Origin: Vibrio nigripulchritudo ATCC 27043
Lineage (GTDB): Bacteria > Pseudomonadota > Gammaproteobacteria > Enterobacterales > Vibrionaceae
Assembly (NCBI RefSeq): GCF_000222685.1
Contig: NZ_AFWJ01000311.1
Location: 1 to 64,000 of the forward strand
Reading direction: 5' to 3'
DNA length: 64,000 bases
Made by a program: the position numbers and the translations under genes. Shown in pieces: positions 57,371 through 64,000 of the stretch (position 1 is its first letter; every line of letters starts with the position of its first letter). The notes beneath the pieces were generated by a model that made no database searches, was not told the origin of the DNA, and saw nothing but the letters and a program-made list of their open reading frames with translations.

Positions 57371-58252
57371 CTAGTTTGAATAAATGGACAGTCTTTCGGC
57401 TAGAAAGTCGATCAGCAGACGGACCTTAGAAGACAGGTAACGATTATTAGGATAAAGCGCCCAGATCCCTTCTTTGGTGTCCCGAAAATCTGTCAGCAGT
57501 TCCACCAGTTTACCTGTCGCCATATGCTGATGAACGTAGTAATCCGGTAACTGCACGATTCCAATGCCATTTAGTGCGGCGTTAATCAGTACTCGCCCGC
57601 TGTCACACGTCATCCGCCCTTCTACAGAAAGTTGTCGCTTATGACCATTTTCTATAAATCGCCAGTACGGATGGTTACCAATCAGGCATTGATGCTGAGA
57701 CAGCTCCAGTAGTGCGCGCGGCTCACCATGCTTTTCTATATAGTCAGGGCTGGCACAAACGTGCATCTGACGAGACCCCAACCGCTTCGCAATATAGGTC
57801 GAGTCGCCAAGGTGTCCAAGGCGAATAGCGAGATCGAAACCGTGTTCTAACATATCGAGCTTTTGGTTGGATAAATGAAAATCCAGCTCTACTTCGGGAT
57901 AAATGGTCAAAAACTCGCTCAGTACAGGTGCCAGCATTTGCTCGCCGTAGGTAACAGGTGCCGTCAGCTTTATTTTGCCTTTCAGAGTACTTTGCAACTC
58001 CGTCACGGCTTGTTCGGCAAACTCCAGCCCGTCAACAAGGTGCCGACAGTGCTGATAATAAACCTTACCAGCATCGGTCAAAGTCACTTTACGCGTGGTA
58101 CGAAGCAGCAACTTGACAGACAACCGTTGTTCTAACTTTGATATCTTACGACTCACTTGTGCGACTGAAGTTGATAATTTTTGAGCTGCTAACGTAAAAC
58201 TGGACTGTTCAGCAACGGCAACAAACTCTGTTACCCCTTCCCATTGCTCCAT
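57371..58252 (-). CDS. LysR-family regulator next to formaldehyde-detoxification genes, 293 aa
   Basis: Winged helix at 1-60 (FVAVAEQSSFTLAAQKLSTSVAQVSRKISKLEQRL) and an effector domain of the CrgA subtype. ATG 58252 with AGAGGT 5 bases before it; a TTG two codons upstream is not used. Divergent from adhC, with an 18-bp palindrome in the gap, so it probably senses a signal of formaldehyde or S-hydroxymethylglutathione stress. Confidence 0.9.
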   Translation of the reverse strand: MEQWEGVTEFVAVAEQSSFTLAAQKLSTSVAQVSRKISKLEQRLSVKLLLRTTRKVTLTDAGKVYYQHCRHLVDGLEFAEQAVTELQSTLKGKIKLTAPVTYGEQMLAPVLSEFLTIYPEVELDFHLSNQKLDMLEHGFDLAIRLGHLGDSTYIAKRLGSRQMHVCASPDYIEKHGEPRALLELSQHQCLIGNHPYWRFIENGHKRQLSVEGRMTCDSGRVLINAALNGIGIVQLPDYYVHQHMATGKLVELLTDFRDTKEGIWALYPNNRYLSSKVRLLIDFLAERLSIYSN

Positions 58253-58278
58253 AATCAACCTCTTATCGCAAAAATCAT

Positions 58279-58296
58279 TATTACAAATATGTAATA
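58279..58296. promoter_or_regulatory. 18-bp palindrome, probable LysR operator of adhC-fghA
   Basis: TATTACA-AATA-TGTAATA: two perfect 7-base arms with a 4-base spacer, in the 167-bp divergent region, 26 bases from the regulator start. Confidence 0.65.
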
Positions 58297-58386
58297 GTTA
58301 TTTTCATTTTAGCCTGATTATCAACTGAGATAAATTAATTAAACTAGAGCTCATAATCTGCCAACTCCTTCATTGAGTTAGAGTAA

Positions 58387-59550
<1,164 letters not shown>

Positions 59551-59559
59551 CTGACAACC

Positions 59560-59585
59560 CGACAGGGCGGGGCTCCGCTCTGTCG
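59560..59585 (+). terminator. Intercistronic hairpin between adhC and fghA
   Basis: CGACAGGGCGG/CCGCTCTGTCG, an 11-bp stem with a 4-base loop, followed by CTTTTAA. It may lower expression of fghA relative to adhC or stabilise the upstream message. Confidence 0.55.
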
Positions 59586-59606
59586 CTTTTAAGGAAGCTC
59601 CAATTC

Positions 59607-60443
59607 ATGGCTATCACTGAAATCAGCGCCGCGAAAGTGCATGGTGGCTGGCATAAACAATTCACCCATCAGTCCACCTCTGTCGACTGCGAAATGCGAT
59701 TCGCGATTTTCCTTCCTCCACAAGCCGAAACCACCTCAGTTCCCGTTTTGTATTGGCTATCCGGGCTTACCTGTACCGACGAAAACTTTATGCAAAAGGC
59801 TGGTGCATTTAAAAAAGCAGCCGAGCTTGGTATTGCGATTGTTGCACCCGATACGAGCCCGCGCGGTGAGGACGTACCGGATGACGAAGATGGCGCATAC
59901 GACTTTGGGCTAGGTGCTGGTTTTTACCTGAACGCAACCCAACTCCCTTGGAACCGTCATTACAATATGTATGACTATGTGGTCAACGAACTGCCCGCAA
60001 TCATTGAATCTGAATTTCCTGTTACCGCAGAAAAATCGATTTCCGGTCACAGCATGGGTGGTCATGGCGCACTCTCGATTGGAATTAAAAACTCAAAGGA
60101 TTACCAAAGTGTGTCGGCATTTAGCCCTATCACCAATCCGATAAACTGCCCTTGGGGAATCAAAGCGTTCTCAAATTATCTGGGTGACGACAAAGAAAGC
60201 TGGAAGGATTACGACAGCTGCGAACTGTTGTCTCAGGCAGAACAAGTGCCGCCAATTTTAATCGATCAGGGCGATGCGGATTCTTTCTTAAAAGAACAGC
60301 TAAAACCTGAAGCTTTTGAAGCTATGGCTCAGGGTCACGATAATATTGAGTTAAGAATGCAGCCCGGCTACGACCACAGCTACTTCTTTATTCAAAGCTT
60401 CATTGAAGAGCATTTGGCATTTCACGCCAGATACCTTAAATAG
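59607..60443 (+). CDS. fghA: S-formylglutathione hydrolase
   Basis: Releases formate and glutathione, completing formaldehyde detoxification. Alpha/beta hydrolase with nucleophile S149 in SGHSMGGHG, Asp in QGDADSFL (about 225) and His in GYDHSYFF (about 257). 278 aa. Also called frmB. Lies 56 bases downstream of adhC. Confidence 0.96.
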   Translation: MAITEISAAKVHGGWHKQFTHQSTSVDCEMRFAIFLPPQAETTSVPVLYWLSGLTCTDENFMQKAGAFKKAAELGIAIVAPDTSPRGEDVPDDEDGAYDFGLGAGFYLNATQLPWNRHYNMYDYVVNELPAIIESEFPVTAEKSISGHSMGGHGALSIGIKNSKDYQSVSAFSPITNPINCPWGIKAFSNYLGDDKESWKDYDSCELLSQAEQVPPILIDQGDADSFLKEQLKPEAFEAMAQGHDNIELRMQPGYDHSYFFIQSFIEEHLAFHARYLK

Positions 60444-60474
60444 CAAGTGTCTTAAATAGCACTTACCTAAAATT

Positions 60475-60506
60475 AGAAAACCCAGCTTAATCGCTGGGTT
60501 TTCTTT
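60475..60506. terminator. Bidirectional terminator after fghA
   Basis: Stem GAAAACCCAGC/GCTGGGTTTTC with T-rich ends on both strands. Confidence 0.88.
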
Positions 60507-60530
60507 TATCCGGACAGTTTCTAACAGGAC

Positions 60531-62087
60531 TTAGAAACCCAGCGGAATATTAAAGCTAAAGAAGCCAATCAGCACGGCTGTCCAGATAGTCAGGAATGCG
60601 ACGGAGTATGGCACCATCATTGCGATCACGTCACCAAAGGTCAGCTCAGGCTTGTACTTACGCATGAATGCCAAGATAACACCCGCATAACTCATCATTG
60701 GTGTAATGATGTTGGTCGATGAATCGGCAACACGGTACGCTGCGGTGACCAGGTCTGGAGTCATGTTCGGGTTTACCTGATAAAGCATAGGAACAAAAAT
60801 AGGACCAAGCAGCATCCACTTAGACGTTAGACCACCCACGAACAGGTTGATCAGTGCGGTTGTGATGATAAATCCGATGATCAGCAATACTGGGAACTTC
60901 TGCAAACCAAGAGACTGCAAGAAAGTAGCACCTAAGTAGGTCACATAAGTACCAAGACCGGAATAGCTTAATAGCGCCAGGAAGTTGTAACAGAAGAACG
61001 TCAGAACAAGGATGTAACCCATGGTGTTCATCTGAGTGACCATGGCTTTAACCACGTCTTGTAGATTCTTGAATTTACCCGTTGCGTAACCAAAGCACAG
61101 ACCAGACACTGCAAACACCAGTGAAATCAGCAGAATCACGTTATCCAGATAAGGGGTAACTTCTTTGCCTGCTTCATTTGTATAGGTGCCAAGTGGTCCT
61201 GTTGCCATCAGGTAAATCGCAACAAGAGAAGCTATCAAACCCAGCCCTGCCCAGCGAAGACCTTTGCTTTCTTTGGCATTCAACTCGAACTCATCGAAGT
61301 TGATTTCTTCTGGCAACTGGTAAGACATTTTTTCAAGACGAGGACTTACAAATTTAGCAGTAACCCATGCACCAACAGCAGCCAGAACAAACGTGGATAC
61401 CAGAATGAAGAAATAGTGCATGGTTGCGGGGTTAAGTGCTTCACCGTTACCACCGACGAAAGGAACGCCCTGAGATTCTGCAAAGATCTTAGCGTTAACA
61501 CCCAGAACAACGTCAGCGGGTGTTGCAGGAAGTAAGTTGGCACTGAAACCAGCAGAAACCCCGGCAAAAGCGGCTGCCATACCAATCAATGGGTTCTTAC
61601 CCAGACCGGCATAGAGAAGACCAGCCAGTGGAATAAGTACCAGATAACCCGCATCTGCGGCGATAGAACTCATGATCCCCAGGAAGACGATCAAAGCAGG
61701 CAGAAGTTTATCAGGGATCTTTAGACCGACTTTTTTGATCACCGCTGTCAGCAAACCGGAGTTCTCAGCAATACCGATTCCCAGCATTACGATCAGAATA
61801 ACGCCTAAAACTCCATGACCAAATGCCAGCCAGTTTTTTAACAACGCGTTATCAAACATCCAGCGAATATGCTCGGCTTGCAGCATATTTTTAATCTCAT
61901 GCTGAACGGCTTCACCACCCCGACCAAGGGTCTCAAATGAAACACCACCAGCTAGCCCTGTTACCACCAAAGAAAATACAAACAAAAACATGAAGATGAT
62001 AACGGGGTCAGGAATCTTTTTACCCGCTTTTTCTATAAACCCAATCACACCTTTCGGCTTGGGTTCAGGAGCTACCGCTTCGCTCAT
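60531..62087 (-). CDS. AbgT-family transporter (first of two), 518 aa
   Basis: Inner-membrane protein with nine or more helices and two hairpins; the family covers p-aminobenzoyl-glutamate importers and sulfonamide/PABA exporters. Signatures IEKAGKKIPDPVIIFMFLF, the DAGYLVLIPLAG and FAGVSAGFSAN motifs, and RVADSSTNIITPMM near the C terminus. Substrate not readable. GGAGAG Shine-Dalgarno; a CRP-like site lies about 17-37 bases upstream. Confidence 0.92.
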   Translation of the reverse strand: MSEAVAPEPKPKGVIGFIEKAGKKIPDPVIIFMFLFVFSLVVTGLAGGVSFETLGRGGEAVQHEIKNMLQAEHIRWMFDNALLKNWLAFGHGVLGVILIVMLGIGIAENSGLLTAVIKKVGLKIPDKLLPALIVFLGIMSSIAADAGYLVLIPLAGLLYAGLGKNPLIGMAAAFAGVSAGFSANLLPATPADVVLGVNAKIFAESQGVPFVGGNGEALNPATMHYFFILVSTFVLAAVGAWVTAKFVSPRLEKMSYQLPEEINFDEFELNAKESKGLRWAGLGLIASLVAIYLMATGPLGTYTNEAGKEVTPYLDNVILLISLVFAVSGLCFGYATGKFKNLQDVVKAMVTQMNTMGYILVLTFFCYNFLALLSYSGLGTYVTYLGATFLQSLGLQKFPVLLIIGFIITTALINLFVGGLTSKWMLLGPIFVPMLYQVNPNMTPDLVTAAYRVADSSTNIITPMMSYAGVILAFMRKYKPELTFGDVIAMMVPYSVAFLTIWTAVLIGFFSFNIPLGF

Positions 62088-62368
62088 TTTTCTACTCTCT
62101 CCAAATGTGTTCTACATCACAAAAAAATAAGCGATGACATTAGCAAAGTCGCCTAACCCTGTAAAGATTGAATATAGAACCTTGAGAAACACATTTAGAA
62201 ACCCAGAATAAACATAGAATTAATAACCACATATTAGATTCTTACTTGGTTATAAATTTCAAATAATTGGATTTTAGCTAGTTTTATTAACCTTTAATTA
62301 AATAGTTTTCAACATTGGAAATATTCAACATTTCTGAATTTAAAGTCATTTAATTCTACATAAAACAA
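62088..62368. other. AT-rich region between the two AbgT genes
   Basis: About 280 bp of leader and promoter for the first AbgT gene. At 62104-62123 it contains AAATGTGT-TCTACA-TCACA, matching the CRP pattern TGTGA-N6-TCACA at nine of ten bases. No gene was seen. Confidence 0.5.
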
Positions 62369-62388
62369 AGCCCTACAATCGCAGGGCT
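62369..62388 (-). terminator. Terminator of the upstream AbgT gene
   Basis: Minus-strand stem AGCCCTGCG-A/T-TGTAGGGCT followed by TTGTTTT. Confidence 0.75.
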
Positions 62389-62411
62389 AATATTCTGAGT
62401 AAAGGTGCTTT

Positions 62412-63971
62412 TTACATAGTGTAAGTATATGGAGCCTGAATCCCTAGCGGGATGCCAAGTGCCCAGTACGCCAGCAAGAAGATGGTCCAGCCAATCAACA
62501 TGGCAATGGAGAATGGCATCATTAACGACGCTAACGTGCCAATACCGGTAGACTTCACGTAACGTTGGCAATACACCACTACCAGAGGGAAGAATACCAT
62601 CAGTGGTGAAATGATATTGGAAACTGAATCGCCTACACGGTACGCCGCTTGCGACAGTTCTGGCGAAATGCCTACCGCCATCAACATGGGAACCAGAATA
62701 GGACCAATCAATGCCCACTTAGCAGACGCGGAACCGACAAGCAGGTTCACGAAAGCAGTGAGTAGAATCATGCCAACAACCGTTGCCTGACCTGGTAACT
62801 CCATCGCTTTCAGACCTTCAGCGCCATACAGAGCCAGCATAGTGCCAATGTTTGACTGACCAAATGCCGACAGGAACTGCGCACAGAAGAATGACATCAC
62901 AATGTAGGCACCCATGGTTGCCATGGTATCGGACATCGCTTTGATAACGTCGTTGCTGTTTTTAAATGTGCCTGAAACACGCCCGTAGACAATGCCCGGA
63001 ATGATAAACAGAATGAAGATAAGTGGCACAATGGATTTCATCACTGGCGCAGAAAAGGCCGTCAGCTCACCTTCAGGGGAACGAAGCGCAGAGTTTTCTG
63101 GAATAAGGGCAGCGACCAGCAGTGCGATACCCGCAACCATTGCCCAACCCGCGTAACGGAATGCTTTAGATTCTATTTCTGTAAATGAACCTAAATCCGG
63201 TGCTTCTTCTGCATCTTCATCAACTGGTGTGTTAGCTAGGCGTGGCTCGATGATTTTCTCGGTCACGTACCAGCCGATCGCAACAATCACTATTGAGGAC
63301 AATCCAGTAAAGAAGATATTCGCCAGTGGGTTAATCACATAACTTTCGTCCAGTACCTGAGCTGCCGTTTGCGTAAATCCAGCAAGCAGAGGATCAATAC
63401 CGGAAGGGATGAAGTTTGCGGAGAAACCACCGGATACACCAGCAAACGCAGCAGCGATACCCGCAAGAGGGTGACGACCAGCTGCGTGGAAGATGATGCC
63501 ACCAAGAGGAATAACCAGAACGTAGCCTGCATCTGCCGCGGTATGAGATACGATCGCAACCAGAATGAGCATTGGTGTCAGCAATTTAGCAGGAGTGAAG
63601 TTCAGCATCTTCTTCAGACCAGTGGTAATAAAACCAGAAGAATCCGCAACGCCTACCCCTAACATTGCCACCAGAACAATTCCAAGTGGCGCAAAACTGG
63701 TGAATGTTGTCACCATATTTGCAAGGAAACTTGCCAGAGCTTCACCCGTTAGCAAGTTATTAATTTGCAGTGCTTCACCAGTGCGCGGGTTCATCAGATC
63801 AAAGGAAACGTTAGAAAGTAGAGCAGATGAAACCCAAACGATGACTAGTGCCCAAAAAAACAAAATTGCCGGATCCGGTATCTTGTTTCCAGCGCGTTCA
63901 ATAAAGTTTAAAAATCGGTCCATGCCCGACGGTTGGGACGATGGTGCCTGTTTAACAGCTTGGTTACTCAT
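62412..63971 (-). CDS. AbgT-family transporter (second of two), 519 aa
   Basis: Paralogue of the neighbouring gene with the same motifs (IERAGNKIPDPAILFFWAL, DAGYVLVIPLGG, FAGVSGGFSANF, RVGDSVSNIISPLM). The ATG at 63971 has GGAG 7 bases upstream and is preferred to an ATG four codons earlier at 63983. The upstream promoter falls outside the window. Differences in the charged loop (DEDAEEAPDLGSFTEIE) suggest a different substrate or regulation. Confidence 0.92.
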   Translation of the reverse strand: MSNQAVKQAPSSQPSGMDRFLNFIERAGNKIPDPAILFFWALVIVWVSSALLSNVSFDLMNPRTGEALQINNLLTGEALASFLANMVTTFTSFAPLGIVLVAMLGVGVADSSGFITTGLKKMLNFTPAKLLTPMLILVAIVSHTAADAGYVLVIPLGGIIFHAAGRHPLAGIAAAFAGVSGGFSANFIPSGIDPLLAGFTQTAAQVLDESYVINPLANIFFTGLSSIVIVAIGWYVTEKIIEPRLANTPVDEDAEEAPDLGSFTEIESKAFRYAGWAMVAGIALLVAALIPENSALRSPEGELTAFSAPVMKSIVPLIFILFIIPGIVYGRVSGTFKNSNDVIKAMSDTMATMGAYIVMSFFCAQFLSAFGQSNIGTMLALYGAEGLKAMELPGQATVVGMILLTAFVNLLVGSASAKWALIGPILVPMLMAVGISPELSQAAYRVGDSVSNIISPLMVFFPLVVVYCQRYVKSTGIGTLASLMMPFSIAMLIGWTIFLLAYWALGIPLGIQAPYTYTM

Positions 63972-64000
63972 AGGTAACTCCATAGTATTTGGATGTTGTT

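Overview
The window is a stretch of a Vibrio-type gammaproteobacterial chromosome. The evidence is four polar-flagellin paralogues, a PomAB sodium-driven stator, a GcvB small RNA beside gcvA, Vibrionaceae-type DUF proteins (DUF2956, DUF3622, DUF2897) and many gene orders shared with Escherichia coli (bcp-perM-bepA, gcvA-DUF423-rlmM, proB-crl-frsA-gpt, tadA-mltF-purL). I cannot name the species. No rRNA, tRNA, CRISPR array, prophage or intact insertion sequence was seen.

Layout. 1-7.1 kb: three tandem flagellins on the minus strand (the first cut by the window edge), then a MITE-like element, a secreted metallo-beta-lactamase-fold hydrolase with a divergent LysR regulator, and a fourth flagellin. 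Three of the flagellins have a near-perfect sigma28 promoter; the third has the MITE where that promoter should be. 7.2-12.4 kb: DyP peroxidase, DUF2919/DUF2956 proteins, a lipoprotein, dapE, a VanY-like peptidase and a small DUF2897 protein. 12.5-20.3 kb: dapA-bamC, gcvR-bcp, a perM/TusA-like pair, bepA, ArsC-like, WrbA and DUF2069. 20.3-23.7 kb: rlmM, DUF423, an alpha/beta hydrolase and gcvA, with the sRNA gcvB transcribed divergently. 23.7-31 kb: DUF805, thiI, pomAB with a sigma28 promoter, and the isoprenoid/thiamine-precursor operon xseB-ispA-dxs. 31-37 kb: the minus-strand series nrdR-ribD-ribE-ribBX-ribH-nusB-thiL-pgpA (riboflavin, thiamine and phosphatidylglycerol metabolism). 37-43.4 kb: proBA, crl, frsA, gpt and a purine permease under a PurR-like box. 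43.4-44.4 kb: a 1-kb intergenic region holding a self-contained transcription unit with a CRP-like site, promoter, 28-codon ORF and terminator, a candidate dual-function RNA. 44.4-50.5 kb: pepD, DUF3622, and an accessory TRAP transporter operon ending in its own LacI-type regulator, with two operator-like palindromes. 50.5-57.4 kb: purL with a PurR-like box, mltF, a 45-codon basic ORF and tadA. 57.4-60.5 kb: glutathione-dependent formaldehyde detoxification (adhC-fghA) with a divergent LysR gene and an 18-bp palindrome. 60.5-64 kb: two tandem AbgT-family transporters.

Most of the window is core housekeeping sequence. The most informative items are the intergenic peptide/RNA unit near pepD, the MITE in the flagellin promoter region, the degenerate RibA domain of RibBX, the Cys-containing upstream ORF before pepD, and the two small ORFs (28 and 45 codons). 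All calls come from reading sequence and translations. No database search was run.
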